A DNA stretch of 64,000 bases from Brevibacillus sp042683565 (GTDB taxonomy: Bacteria > Bacillota > Bacilli > Brevibacillales > Brevibacillaceae), in NCBI RefSeq assembly GCF_042683565.1, contig NZ_JBHUJW010000021.1:1-64000 (forward strand). Reading direction: 5' to 3'. How positions within the stretch are numbered: the stretch's first letter is position 1; every line of letters begins with the position of its first letter. Shown here piece by piece: positions 25,908 to 34,653 of this stretch. The notes beneath the pieces were generated by a model, which was not told where the DNA came from, did no database searches, and saw only the letters and a program-made list of their open reading frames with translations. The translations under genes and the position numbers were made by a program.

Positions 25908-26792
25908 ATAAACGTAAACGTGATTGGCATACCGCATGCGGTGGGAGCGTACGTCTCCGGGACGGAGCTCGCGCCAGACGCATTGCGAGAGGCTGGTTTG
26001 ATCGAACAATTGCAGCAGGCGGGGCTGAAGGTCAGCGATGCCGGAAATGTGAAGCTTCCCGATTATTTGCCCAGGCACAACATCCCGCCCGTCCGCCATT
26101 GGCCAGCGCCCCGTATGCTGTGGGACTTGCTGCGGAAAGAAGCCCGCGATTGGCTTCACGGCGACGATTTTGCCCTCATGCTGGGGGGAGATTGCAGCAC
26201 CATTGTTGGAACGGCGACGGCCCATCAGGAACTGCACGGAGATCTGGCCTATTTGCTGGTAATAGACGGACATCTGGATGCCGTCGCCCCGTCGCCTCAT
26301 CGCTGTCTGGGAGCGGCGGGAATGGGGCTATGGTTCCTGCTTCGCGATAACCCGATGTGGGCGGCGGAGCAGGCGTGGACTAGTGACCGGATAAGCGTAA
26401 TCGGTTGCCAGCAGCCGCCCGAGGAAAGCTGCGGCATCGAGATCGTCTCGCTCGCAGATTTGCGGGCTAGCGAAGGGGAGCACGTGGTCAGCCGCCTCTT
26501 GAAGAACATTCCGGCAAACGCGAAACTGCTCGTTCATTTCGACGTAGATGTAATGGACGAAGAAGCGATGGCTGCAGCGTACTCGCCGAGCAAAACGGGC
26601 TTGTCGCTGAAAGAAGCCGAGAATTTGCTTGCGGCAGTGGTGCAGGATAGCCGGGTCATCGGCCTGGAAGTCACAGAGTTTTCCGCCTTGCGGGACACGA
26701 CGGGGGAATATGCGAAACGACTAGTGCGTTTGCTCGCAAATGCGCTCGCTGCTCGCGCAACCAGGGCTTCTTCTGATACACTACACAGATAA
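25908..26792 (+). CDS. Arginase-family (ureohydrolase-fold) protein, atypical metal motifs
   Basis: About 294 residues with the arginase/agmatinase fold. The three metal motifs are recognisable but altered: GGDCS instead of GGDHS, DGHLDA instead of DAHxD, and DVDVMDEE instead of DxDxxDP. The loss of the metal-binding His in the first motif makes normal two-manganese chemistry uncertain. A strong ribosome site AGGAGGG (25894-25900) is 7 bases before ATA 25908. The next in-frame GTG is 25920, and GTG 25860 lacks a site. I give ATA as the best-spaced start, but GTG 25920 is the conservative option. Confidence 0.72.
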   Translation: MNVNVIGIPHAVGAYVSGTELAPDALREAGLIEQLQQAGLKVSDAGNVKLPDYLPRHNIPPVRHWPAPRMLWDLLRKEARDWLHGDDFALMLGGDCSTIVGTATAHQELHGDLAYLLVIDGHLDAVAPSPHRCLGAAGMGLWFLLRDNPMWAAEQAWTSDRISVIGCQQPPEESCGIEIVSLADLRASEGEHVVSRLLKNIPANAKLLVHFDVDVMDEEAMAAAYSPSKTGLSLKEAENLLAAVVQDSRVIGLEVTEFSALRDTTGEYAKRLVRLLANALAARATRASSDTLHR

Positions 26793-26804
26793 GTATTTAC
26801 TTAT
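26789..26804. promoter_or_regulatory. Inverted repeat upstream of spo0M
   Basis: ATAAGTA and TACTTAT flank two bases, overlapping the stop of the arginase-family gene and lying just before the spo0M ribosome site. It may be an operator. Confidence 0.35.
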
Positions 26805-26822
26805 GAGTGGAGGAGAAGCGTT

Positions 26823-27791
26823 ATGCTGAAAAAGCTGATGGCCAAACTAGGGGCCGGCGCTGCCAAGGTTGACCTGCAGCTCGACCGTTCCGGATACCGC
26901 CTTGGAGAAACGATGACAGGCGTGGTGCGGATTGAGGGCGGCAACGTGGAGCAGCGCATTTCAGATTTGAGCGTCGTCCTCATGATGAAGGCGTATGTGA
27001 AGGGGCAGGAAATCACCAAGCCGGTGCAGCTGTTCCCGGTCCAAAGCAACTTCACGGTGCAGCCAAAGCCGGCCGTCATGGAGATTCCGTTTGCGTTTGA
27101 ATTGCCGGAGGGCCTGGCGATGTCTACGCCGTCGATCCGCTACTACCTGCATACCAAGCTGGATGTGGAGATGGCGCTGGACCCGACAGATATGGATGCT
27201 GTCCAGGTGCTTCCTCCTGTAGCGGTGGAACGCGTCCTGCATGCACTGGAGCGTCTGGATTTGCGGCAAAAAGCCGACTCCGGCAAGCTGACCCCGTACG
27301 GACAGGAATTTTCCTTTTTCCCCGGGACCCAGCTGGGCATTCCGCTCAAGGAGCTGGAGGTCGTCTTTTTCTCTGCTCCCGGCGAGCTGAAGCTGCTGGT
27401 CGAACTGGATCTGGCCACGGGCTTCCTGGGAAGAGAGGCAGAATATAAAGCGGAGATCATCGTCCCGCAGGAGCTGCTCGAGGAAGGACAAGAGGAGGGG
27501 CTCTCCCGTTTTCTGCTGGAGACGATCCGCGAGTATGCCAACAACCCGAGCGCCATCCCCTACGTATCGATGGCCGCTTATCGACAGGGACATTACGGCC
27601 ACCACAGCCATCGCGGCAGCGGCATGGGCGGCATGATCGGTGGTATGGCAGCCGGCTTCCTCGGCGGCATGCTGCTTGATGAAATGTTGTTCGGAGATGA
27701 AGAGGTCGCTTCCGACGACATGGGCGAAGACGATGGAGAAGACGACGGCGGCTTCGACTTTGACTTCGGCGGGTTTGACGACGAATTGTAA
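26823..27791 (+). CDS. spo0M: Sporulation-control protein Spo0M
   Basis: A 322-residue protein with the arrestin-like Spo0M fold at the N-terminus (MLKKLMAKLGAGAAKVDLQLD, YRLGETMTGVVRIEGG). A C-terminal region has a His/Gly segment, GMGGMIGGMAAGFLGGMLLDEM, and a very acidic tail (Asp/Glu-rich, ending FDFDFGGFDDEL). Spo0M affects early sporulation and cell-surface behaviour in Bacillus. The ribosome site is GGAGGAG. A terminator follows. Confidence 0.9.
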   Translation: MLKKLMAKLGAGAAKVDLQLDRSGYRLGETMTGVVRIEGGNVEQRISDLSVVLMMKAYVKGQEITKPVQLFPVQSNFTVQPKPAVMEIPFAFELPEGLAMSTPSIRYYLHTKLDVEMALDPTDMDAVQVLPPVAVERVLHALERLDLRQKADSGKLTPYGQEFSFFPGTQLGIPLKELEVVFFSAPGELKLLVELDLATGFLGREAEYKAEIIVPQELLEEGQEEGLSRFLLETIREYANNPSAIPYVSMAAYRQGHYGHHSHRGSGMGGMIGGMAAGFLGGMLLDEMLFGDEEVASDDMGEDDGEDDGGFDFDFGGFDDEL

Positions 27792-27810
27792 AAAGGAAGA
27801 ACGTACAGGG

Positions 27811-27853
27811 AAAAGCCATCGCCTGCTGTATCCGACAGCGGGCGGTGGTTTTT
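27811..27853 (+). terminator. Terminator after spo0M
   Basis: AAGCCATCGCC-t-GCTGT pairs with ACAGC-g-GGCGGTGGTTT, with a T run. 27854-28206 contains no supported gene; AT content rises from about 27960. Confidence 0.85.
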
Positions 27854-28027
27854 GCGTTTTTCGTCGATAGGACGAACGCGGCGGCTACAGCCAAAACATG
27901 CGGGGCATGAATCCCGAGATGATGTGAATGACAGGCCCATGTGAGGCATCCCCAAAACGAGTATCCAATCATTTCTTCCCTGAATTCCCCTACAAACCCT
28001 GTGGTGTTCAGTGATAATAAAGTATTA

Positions 28028-28066
28028 GACCGGAACCCCTAATGGTACAAGGAGTTCCGGTCTTCT
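28028..28066. terminator. Hairpin at the left edge of the AT-rich insert
   Basis: GACCGGAAC-ccc-T and AGG-a-GTTCCGGTC form a strong stem of about 12 pairs with a 9-base loop and a weakly T-rich tail. It lies 140 bases beyond the end of the minus-strand regulator gene and might terminate it. Confidence 0.5.
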
Positions 28067-28206
28067 ATATCACTAAATATTGCAGGATGCTAAATTCACT
28101 TTTTATTAATTTAGCTAAGATAATAATGGGTTCCTTATACATAAGTTCTTAGCCTTTTGATTATACTTTCAAATAATAATTGGATTGTGGAGAACCGTCC
28201 TATTCA

Positions 28207-28761
28207 TTAACTTGAATAGTGAATTACTACTGTACACTTTACTGCGCTGTTTCCATTGTTTCTATAAATGTGAGGTCGATCTGCTTTAAAAATGATCGTA
28301 TCCTCAGGGTCCACTGAATAAACCTGTTCATTGACGACAACCTCCAACGCACCTTCATTTACTATAATAAATTCCTCCACTCCTGTATTATGCGGATCTG
28401 CAATATGTTCGCATCCAGGGTCTAAGGTTATTGAAAAGATCTCAAAATGTTGTTCTGGATTATAGGGGACAAGCGGATATACTTTGTAACCGCCATTTTT
28501 TTCAATAATTGGAATTATCTCCTTCCTCTTCACCAAACTAACTGGTGGTTTGTATTGACTAACCAGTGAAGAAAACGATAGACGTAGCCCAGTAGCTATT
28601 TTCCAGAGAGTTGTTATTGTTGGTGCAGACTTCCCTCTTTCAATTTGTCCTAACATCGTTTTGCTAACACCAGTTAATTCTGAAATTTTTTCTAAGCTCA
28701 AATCTCTTTCTTTTCGAATGCGTTTTATGTTTTCTCCAATATTTGTATTTAATTCTTCCAT
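28207..28761 (-). CDS. XRE-family regulator with C-terminal cupin
   Basis: A 184-residue one-component regulator. An N-terminal helix-turn-helix (IGENIKRIRKERDLSLEKISELTGVSKTMLGQIERGKSAPTITTLWKIA) is followed by a cupin domain (about 105-180: FSITLDPGCEHIADPHNTGVEEFIIVNEGALEVVVN). Such proteins (SutR/PuuR type) usually control a neighbouring amino-acid or sulfur metabolism gene. ATG 28761 lies 9 bases from AGGAGG; an adjacent TTG at 28764 is possible. It is divergent from the cysteine-synthase-like gene. AT-rich codon use contrasts with the surroundings, suggesting transfer. Confidence 0.9.
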   Translation of the reverse strand: MEELNTNIGENIKRIRKERDLSLEKISELTGVSKTMLGQIERGKSAPTITTLWKIATGLRLSFSSLVSQYKPPVSLVKRKEIIPIIEKNGGYKVYPLVPYNPEQHFEIFSITLDPGCEHIADPHNTGVEEFIIVNEGALEVVVNEQVYSVDPEDTIIFKADRPHIYRNNGNSAVKCTVVIHYSS

Positions 28762-28786
28762 CAAATGAACCCTCCTGTCATTTTGG

Positions 28787-28860
28787 GCGCTATATTGTAA
28801 AAAAGGTCGTTATATTTTACAATAGGTCTATATATAGTTCTAAACATCGCTATATAGTCC
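28787..28860. promoter_or_regulatory. Divergent promoter region with repeated boxes
   Basis: The 120-bp gap between the divergent genes has an inverted repeat, TATTGTAAAA (28793-28802) and TTTTACAATA (28815-28824). It also has several GCTATAT/GTTATAT/CTATATA boxes spaced about 20 bases apart (near 28789, 28809, 28828 and 28849). These are probably binding sites for the XRE-cupin protein. Confidence 0.6.
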
Positions 28861-28888
28861 AATTTATATGAAGTGAGGGGTTTTGTCT

Positions 28889-29845
28889 ATGGAGAACACG
28901 ATCTTATCAGGCGTTCATCAAGCTATTGGTAATACTCCGATGGTTCATCTTTCTCGAATTACAGAAAATCTGGATGGCAATATTTTCGCCAAACTTGAAT
29001 ACTTAAATCCAGGTTTCAGCAAAAAGGATAGAATTGCTTTGCAAATCATTGAAGAAGCTGAGAAGGATGGAATACTAAAACCAAATGATACCGTTGTGGA
29101 ATTAACTAGTGGCAATACAGGCACAGGGCTTGCAATTGTTTGCGCTGTCAAAGGTTATAAATTTGTTGCTGTCATGTCAAAAGGAAACTCAATGGAACGA
29201 GCGAGAATGATGAGAGCGCTTGGGGCAGAAGTTGTTTTAGTAGATCAAGCCCCTGGTTCACCTGTAGGACAAGTATCCGGAGAAGACCTTGCTAAAGTCG
29301 AAGAAGTAGCGCAACAAATTACAAAAGAAAGAAATGCGTTTCGTGCAGACCAATTTAATCACCTTGGCATTATACATGCTCATGAATTTCACACTGGGGA
29401 AGAAATTTGGAAACAGACTAATGGAAAAGTAGATGTGTTTCTTGATTTTGCTGGTTCTGGTGGTACCTTTACAGGATGTGCAAAAACTTTAAAAAAGTAT
29501 AATCCCAGCATTCGTTGCTATTTTGTTGAACCTTTTACGGCTTCCTTCTACTCTGCTCAACCATCTTCGAACCTCAATCACAAGATCCAAGGTGGGGGAT
29601 ATTCAATGGATTTACCTCTTTTGGATAAAAATTTAGTTACAAACTACATTCGTGTAACGGACGAAGAAGCAACACAAGTTGCTAGGGAACTAGCAATAAA
29701 AGAAGGAATCTTTGCTGGTTTCTCTTCAGGAGCGAATGTTGCGGCCGCTTTAAAACTTTTGAAAGGGGAAGAAAAAGGGGCAAATATTGTGTTAACAATT
29801 AATGATTCAGGCCTTAAATATCTAAGCACAGATCTATATGAATAA
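28889..29845 (+). CDS. PLP-dependent cysteine-synthase-family enzyme
   Basis: A 318-residue fold-type II PLP enzyme. It has AIGNTPMVHL at the N-terminus, the PLP lysine in NPGFSKKDR (K46, where CysK has NPxxSxKDR), the substrate loop TSGNTGTGLA, and GSGGTFTGCA for PLP phosphate. It is probably a cysteine synthase, cystathionine synthase or related beta-replacement/elimination enzyme; the substrate cannot be fixed. ATG 28889 is 8 bases after GTGAGGGG. It is divergent from an XRE-cupin regulator, and both are notably AT-rich. Confidence 0.88.
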   Translation: MENTILSGVHQAIGNTPMVHLSRITENLDGNIFAKLEYLNPGFSKKDRIALQIIEEAEKDGILKPNDTVVELTSGNTGTGLAIVCAVKGYKFVAVMSKGNSMERARMMRALGAEVVLVDQAPGSPVGQVSGEDLAKVEEVAQQITKERNAFRADQFNHLGIIHAHEFHTGEEIWKQTNGKVDVFLDFAGSGGTFTGCAKTLKKYNPSIRCYFVEPFTASFYSAQPSSNLNHKIQGGGYSMDLPLLDKNLVTNYIRVTDEEATQVARELAIKEGIFAGFSSGANVAAALKLLKGEEKGANIVLTINDSGLKYLSTDLYE

Positions 29846-29850
29846 ACTGT

Positions 29851-29896
29851 AAACAGCCCCGATAATGCAATCATATTTCGGGGCTGTTTGTTTTTT
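29851..29896 (+). terminator. Terminator after the cysteine-synthase-like gene
   Basis: AAACAGCCCCG pairs with CGGGGCTGTTT across a 17-base loop, followed by a T run. Confidence 0.9.
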
Positions 29897-30242
29897 ATAA
29901 GGAGCTGATAGCGTTAATCTAATGGACTTCGCTAGTTGATTTCAGGTTGAGATACGGCAGTCTAAGACTTTAATGTTAGGATTTAAATTACTGATTTTCT
30001 ATTGATGTTCAGACTAAAATTTAAGGGTGCCGAGTTGCCTATTCACGCCACATCTTCAAAACGGGCTTATTTACATTCAGGTCGATTCTAATAAACATCT
30101 GTATTTTAACACCTCAGCGAAGCCGGACAGGAATGACCTCCCGGCAAGTGGCCCTATGAACCGCAGCTTTTTCTCCGTTTTCCGCACATTGGATGAGCAT
30201 TCCGCGTATACCTAGTAGGCAACGAGAAAGAGGTGACCACAT
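29897..30242. other. Gene-free AT-rich stretch
   Basis: About 345 bases between the insert's last terminator and ytaF. No convincing reading frame with a ribosome site is visible. The AT-rich character fades near 30120, probably marking the right edge of the insert. I could not match it to a known riboswitch. Confidence 0.5.
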
Positions 30243-30917
30243 ATGAGCGGATGGCTCTCGCTCCTGCTCGTTTCCCTGGCCATCAGTATGGACAGTGTCA
30301 GCGTAGGATTGACGTATGGGCTGCGCAACATGAGAATGCCGTTCTTGTCGCTTGTCGTCGTGTCTGGTTGTTCCTTTATTGTCGTGTACAGTGTCATGAT
30401 GATGGGCTCTTCGCTGACGTACTGGCTGACTCCCGAAGTCGGCAAGAAGGTCGGAGCCGCCGTCCTGATCGGCATGGGGCTGTTTACGCTGTGGAGGCTT
30501 GTTTCCCCGCGCGCGGCTGCAGAAGAAGACAGCTCTTGCGCCGCGGTGCCCGCGGAGAGGCAGACGGAGTCCGAGTGGACGGTGCTGTCGCAATTTCGCG
30601 TGTTTGGCGTGATGATTCAAATACTTCGTGATCCTGCGCGGGCCGATACCGACCGTTCGGGGCATATCATGGGCTGGGAGGCCGTCATGCTCGGTCTGGC
30701 CTTGTCGCTGGATGCCTTTGGCGCCGGGATCAGCCTGACGTTCCTTGGATACTCCCCGCTGGTCGTCGCGCTCTGCATCGCCGTGATGAGCGCCCTGCTG
30801 CTGCAAATCGGGCTGACGCTGGGAAGACGTGCGGGCCAGAGCAAATGGGTATCGAAACTGACCTGGCTGCCGCCCCTCCTGTTGATCTGCATCGGAGTGG
30901 CGAAAAGCTTGAAATAA
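30243..30917 (+). CDS. ytaF: Sporulation membrane protein YtaF (MntP-like)
   Basis: A 224-residue protein with six membrane helices in two repeats typical of the YtaF/MntP superfamily (LLLVSLAISMDSVSVGLTYGLRNMRMP; LGLALSLDAFGAGISLTFLGYSP). The conserved membrane aspartates (SMDS, SLDA) are present. A cytoplasmic loop carries the insert around residues 85-135. YtaF is expressed in sporulating Bacillus; the transported ion is not established. AGAGGTGACC precedes the ATG. Confidence 0.88.
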   Translation: MSGWLSLLLVSLAISMDSVSVGLTYGLRNMRMPFLSLVVVSGCSFIVVYSVMMMGSSLTYWLTPEVGKKVGAAVLIGMGLFTLWRLVSPRAAAEEDSSCAAVPAERQTESEWTVLSQFRVFGVMIQILRDPARADTDRSGHIMGWEAVMLGLALSLDAFGAGISLTFLGYSPLVVALCIAVMSALLLQIGLTLGRRAGQSKWVSKLTWLPPLLLICIGVAKSLK

Positions 30918-30924
30918 CCGCATC

Positions 30925-30966
30925 GAACCGCCCGTCCCTCACGCAGGGACGGGTTGTTTTATTTTG
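30925..30966 (+). terminator. Terminator after ytaF
   Basis: CCCGTCCCT and AGGGACGGG form a 9-bp stem with a 5-base loop and a T-rich tail. Confidence 0.9.
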
Positions 30967-31020
30967 CGGCGCGTCTGCATACATATCAGAAGGAGTGAGA
31001 AGTGGATGGAGGAGATATAG

Positions 31021-33822
31021 GTGGATACACAGCCAATTCCAAAATGGTACACGCTGGCGGCGACAGACGTGACCGAAGCCCTTCACAGCGATGCGGCGCA
31101 GGGATTGACCCAGAAGGAGGCGGAGCGGCGACTGGCAGAGCAAGGTCCCAACCAGTTGGCTGAAAACAAGCAAAAGCCTCTCTATACAGTCTTTCTCGAC
31201 CAGTTCAAAGACTTCATGGTACTCATCCTGTTCATCGCGACGCTGATCTCCTACTTTCTCGGAGAGTACCTGGACGCCATCACGATTATTGCGATCATCA
31301 TCATCAACGGGATTCTCGGGTTTATCCAGGAGGCCCGTGCGGAACGGTCGCTGCAGGCGCTCAAAGAGCTGGCCTCCCCGATGGCAAGGGTCATGCGGGA
31401 CGGGCACCTTTCCGTGATTCCGGCTTCGCGGCTGGTACCGGGAGATTTGGTCATGCTGGAGGCGGGAGACCGCGTGCCTGCTGACATGCGGCTGCTCTCC
31501 GCCAACCGGCTGGAAATCGAAGAATCCGCTCTCACAGGGGAATCCGTGCCGGTCAGCAAGTCGACTAAACGGCTGGATGTGCCCAAGGAAGCACAAGTGC
31601 CGCTGGGCGACCAGAGAAACCTCGCTTTCATGGGCACGATGGTGACTGGCGGCACTGGCAGCGGCATCGTCGTTGCGACCGGGATGGGCACGGAGATCGG
31701 GAAAATCGCCCATCTGATGAATACGGCCGAAGAAGCCGAGACTCCGTTGCAGATGCGGTTGGAGCAAATGGGCAAGATTCTCGTCGCGGTCGCCGTCTTG
31801 CTCACCATCGTGGTGATCGCCGCAGGAGTATGGCATGGACACGAGCTGTTTACGATGTTCCTCGCCGGGGTGAGTCTGGCAGTCGCCGCGATCCCCGAGG
31901 GGCTGCCTGCCATCGTGACCGTTGCATTGGCGCTCGGCGTGCAGCGGATGATCCGCCGCAACGCCATCGTCCGCAAGCTCCCGTCCGTTGAGACGCTGGG
32001 CTGCGCGTCGGTCATCTGCTCCGACAAAACCGGGACGCTCACGCAAAACAAGATGACCGTCACACAAGTCTGGCACAGTAACATGCTCTACGAAGTGGGC
32101 GGCAGCGGCTACGTCCCCGAGGGAGCCTTTTTGCTGCAGGGCAAGTCGGTATCGCCGGCGCGGGACGGCGCCCTCAACCAAATACTGCGGATCGCGGATC
32201 GCTGCAACAACGCCCGGCTCGTCTGCGAGGAACAAAGCACGCGCAACCTGCTCGGGATGGGCAAAACGACCCGCTACTGGCAGGTCGTAGGCGACCCGAC
32301 AGAGGGGGCGCTCAAGGTGCTAGCAGCCAAAGGGCAGGGCTCGGCCGACCGCGGCAAGCTCGGCTATCAGTCGGTGCGCGTCGAGGAGCTCCCGTTTGAT
32401 TCCGAACGGAAGATGATGTCGGTGGTGGAAAAAGGCGCGGACGGCATGCACACTCTGCTGACCAAAGGGGCAGTGGAAGCAGTGCTCGCGCGCTCCACGC
32501 ACATCCTCTGGAGGGGGGAGGTGCAGCCGCTCTCTGCTACGATCCGCCATCAGGTGCTGGAGCAGACCGAACTCATGGCAGGAAAAGCGCTGCGGGTCCT
32601 CGCCTTCGCCTACAAGACGCTGCAAGGCTACCGTCCCGGCCAGCCCGTCGGCGTCGTCGAAAACAATCTCATTTTCGTCGGTGTGGCCGGCATGATCGAT
32701 CCGCCGCGGGAAGAGGTGCGCACGGCGATCAGCTTGTGCCACCAGGCAGGCATCAAAACCGTGATGATTACGGGCGACCACAAAGTGACCGCCGAGGCGA
32801 TCGCCCGGCAGATCGGGCTGGTACGCGGGTACGGGGAAGTGCTGGAGGGACGCGACCTCGATGCCATGTCCGACAACCAGCTCGCCGAGTACGCCGAACG
32901 CGTATCCGTCTACGCCCGCGTCTCGCCCGAGCACAAGCTGCGCATCGTCCGCGCACTGCAAAGCCGCGGGCATGTGGTAGCGATGACCGGTGACGGTGTG
33001 AATGACGCGCCCGCGATCAAGACGGCGGACATCGGGATCGCCATGGGCATTACCGGGACGGATGTGACCAAGGAAGCGGCCGACCTGGTGCTGCGCGACG
33101 ACAACTTCGCCACCATCGTCGCCGCCGTCGAGGAAGGGCGCAACATCTACGACAACATCCGCAAGTTCATCCGCTATCTGCTCGCATCCAACGTGGGAGA
33201 AATTCTCGTCATGTTCTTCGCCATGCTGCTCGGCTTGCCGCTGCCCATGGTCCCGATTCAAATTTTGTGGGTGAACCTCGTGACGGATGGGCTGCCCGCC
33301 ATGGCATTGGGGGTCGACCCGGCAGAGGCAGACACGATGTACCAGCACCCGCGCAACAAGGCGGAGAATATATTCAGCCGGGGGCTTGGGTGGAAGATCA
33401 TCAGCCGCGGCTTCCTGATTGGCGCGATGACGCTGCTCGCCTTCTGGCTGACGCTGCGGGAAAATCCAAACGATCTTGCGCACGCCCAGACGGTCGCCTT
33501 CGTCACCCTGGTCATGGCCCAGCTGATTCACGTCTTTGACTGCCGCAGCCAGTACAGCGTCTTTCACCGCAATGTCTTTGAAAACAAATACCTGGTCTGG
33601 GCGGTCCTCTCGTCGCTGGCGCTCGTACTCGGCGTCGTCTACGTCGATGCCTTGCAGCCGATCTTCAAGACGACCGCTCTGTCCTTCCGCGACTGGGCGT
33701 TGATTCTGGTCACTTCCGGCGTGCCGACATTCGTGGCGGGGATCGGGGGAGTCGTCGTCAGCGGCCGTCCGAAGACCAGCAGGCCGAAACGTTCGTCGAT
33801 GCGTACCGTGCGCCTCGACTGA
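31021..33822 (+). CDS. Ca2+-transporting P-type ATPase (P2A, YloB-like)
   Basis: A 933-residue P2-type cation ATPase. Visible are the N-terminal domain (GLTQKEAERRLAEQGPNQL), TGES, the TM4 ion site IPEGLPA, phosphorylated D335 in SDKTGTLTQNKM, GDGVNDAPAIK, and the C-terminal cation ATPase domain (VTDGLPAMALGVDPAE). These fit SERCA-like bacterial calcium pumps; YloB of B. subtilis is made in sporulation. GTG 31021 follows GGAGGAGA. Calcium is the most likely ion. Confidence 0.92.
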   Translation: MDTQPIPKWYTLAATDVTEALHSDAAQGLTQKEAERRLAEQGPNQLAENKQKPLYTVFLDQFKDFMVLILFIATLISYFLGEYLDAITIIAIIIINGILGFIQEARAERSLQALKELASPMARVMRDGHLSVIPASRLVPGDLVMLEAGDRVPADMRLLSANRLEIEESALTGESVPVSKSTKRLDVPKEAQVPLGDQRNLAFMGTMVTGGTGSGIVVATGMGTEIGKIAHLMNTAEEAETPLQMRLEQMGKILVAVAVLLTIVVIAAGVWHGHELFTMFLAGVSLAVAAIPEGLPAIVTVALALGVQRMIRRNAIVRKLPSVETLGCASVICSDKTGTLTQNKMTVTQVWHSNMLYEVGGSGYVPEGAFLLQGKSVSPARDGALNQILRIADRCNNARLVCEEQSTRNLLGMGKTTRYWQVVGDPTEGALKVLAAKGQGSADRGKLGYQSVRVEELPFDSERKMMSVVEKGADGMHTLLTKGAVEAVLARSTHILWRGEVQPLSATIRHQVLEQTELMAGKALRVLAFAYKTLQGYRPGQPVGVVENNLIFVGVAGMIDPPREEVRTAISLCHQAGIKTVMITGDHKVTAEAIARQIGLVRGYGEVLEGRDLDAMSDNQLAEYAERVSVYARVSPEHKLRIVRALQSRGHVVAMTGDGVNDAPAIKTADIGIAMGITGTDVTKEAADLVLRDDNFATIVAAVEEGRNIYDNIRKFIRYLLASNVGEILVMFFAMLLGLPLPMVPIQILWVNLVTDGLPAMALGVDPAEADTMYQHPRNKAENIFSRGLGWKIISRGFLIGAMTLLAFWLTLRENPNDLAHAQTVAFVTLVMAQLIHVFDCRSQYSVFHRNVFENKYLVWAVLSSLALVLGVVYVDALQPIFKTTALSFRDWALILVTSGVPTFVAGIGGVVVSGRPKTSRPKRSSMRTVRLD

Positions 33823-33865
33823 CCCTATCAATGTCTCACCGTAAAGCAGGAGAGAGGGATGGACC

Positions 33866-34567
33866 GTGCTGAAGAGAAGCGGTGGGTGGCGGAGACGGGG
33901 AAGGCGAGTCTTTGCGATAACAGTATTTTCCATTATCGGCTTGCTCGTGCTGTTCCTGGTAGCGGAAAAGCAGATCGAGCCTACGCTGCTGCTGATCGCC
34001 CAGGCAAAAGCCGATCAAGTGGCGAAGCTGGCGATTATGGATGCCGTCACCAAGCGGATCAGCCAGCAGGGGGTCGATTTCAACGAAGTCGTGCAGATGG
34101 AAAAGGACCAGGAGGGCAACATCAAAGCCGTAAACTTCAATTTTCGCGAGTATTCCCGGATCGTCGGGGAGACGACGGCGCGCATCCAAAACCAGCTGAA
34201 GGAATTTGAGAGCGATAACGTCCAGATGTCGATTCCGCTCGGAGTGGCGACCAAGAACGCGTTTCTCGAGCATCTCGGTCCCGAAATCCCGATCTCGTTT
34301 GTCCCGATCGGAGCGGTCAAGACGAGGCTGGAGACGAAGATGAAGCAGGCGGGAATCAACATGGTGCTCGTGACGATCTACATCAATGTCGATGTCGACC
34401 TGCGCGTCATCATTCCGTTTGCTACCGATCAGCAGACCGTCACGACGCAAATCCCCATCTCCGAGGCGCTGATCGTCGGCAAGGTTCCCTCCTATCTCTA
34501 CAACAACCCGTCAGGCAAACCGGACGTCCCGATGCCGCGCAGCGGGCAGGTCATCAACGAGCCGTAA
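33866..34567 (+). CDS. yunB: Sporulation protein YunB
   Basis: A 233-residue protein with a basic N-terminus, one membrane helix (about 17-35) and an extracytoplasmic domain (QIEPTLLLIAQAKADQVAKLAIMDAVTKRI, SIPLGVATKNAFLEHLGPEIPI) typical of YunB, a SigE-dependent sporulation protein of Bacillus. The start is GTG 33866 after AGGAGAGAGGG. It directly follows the calcium ATPase (43 bases). Confidence 0.92.
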   Translation: MLKRSGGWRRRGRRVFAITVFSIIGLLVLFLVAEKQIEPTLLLIAQAKADQVAKLAIMDAVTKRISQQGVDFNEVVQMEKDQEGNIKAVNFNFREYSRIVGETTARIQNQLKEFESDNVQMSIPLGVATKNAFLEHLGPEIPISFVPIGAVKTRLETKMKQAGINMVLVTIYINVDVDLRVIIPFATDQQTVTTQIPISEALIVGKVPSYLYNNPSGKPDVPMPRSGQVINEP

Positions 34568-34653
34568 AAATGTTTTTGAAACGTTTGTTGCATGCTGCCG
34601 TCCATGTAATAGAGACACTACACAGTAGACAGAAGAATGGAGGCAGACACAGC

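Noticed and set aside
29897..30242. Possible manganese (yybP-ykoY) riboswitch before the MntP-like ytaF gene
   Set aside because: I looked for the paired conserved loops expected of that class and did not see them. ytaF also has a normal short leader with its own ribosome site.
27854..30242. Insertion sequence or integrase remnant around the AT-rich insert
   Set aside because: No transposase or integrase reading frame and no pair of terminal inverted repeats was seen at the edges.
30730..32235. Long minus-strand ORF (501 codons) opposite the calcium ATPase
   Set aside because: Same shadow pattern: composition typical of antisense high-GC DNA, no domain, and the plus strand encodes an intact P-type ATPase.
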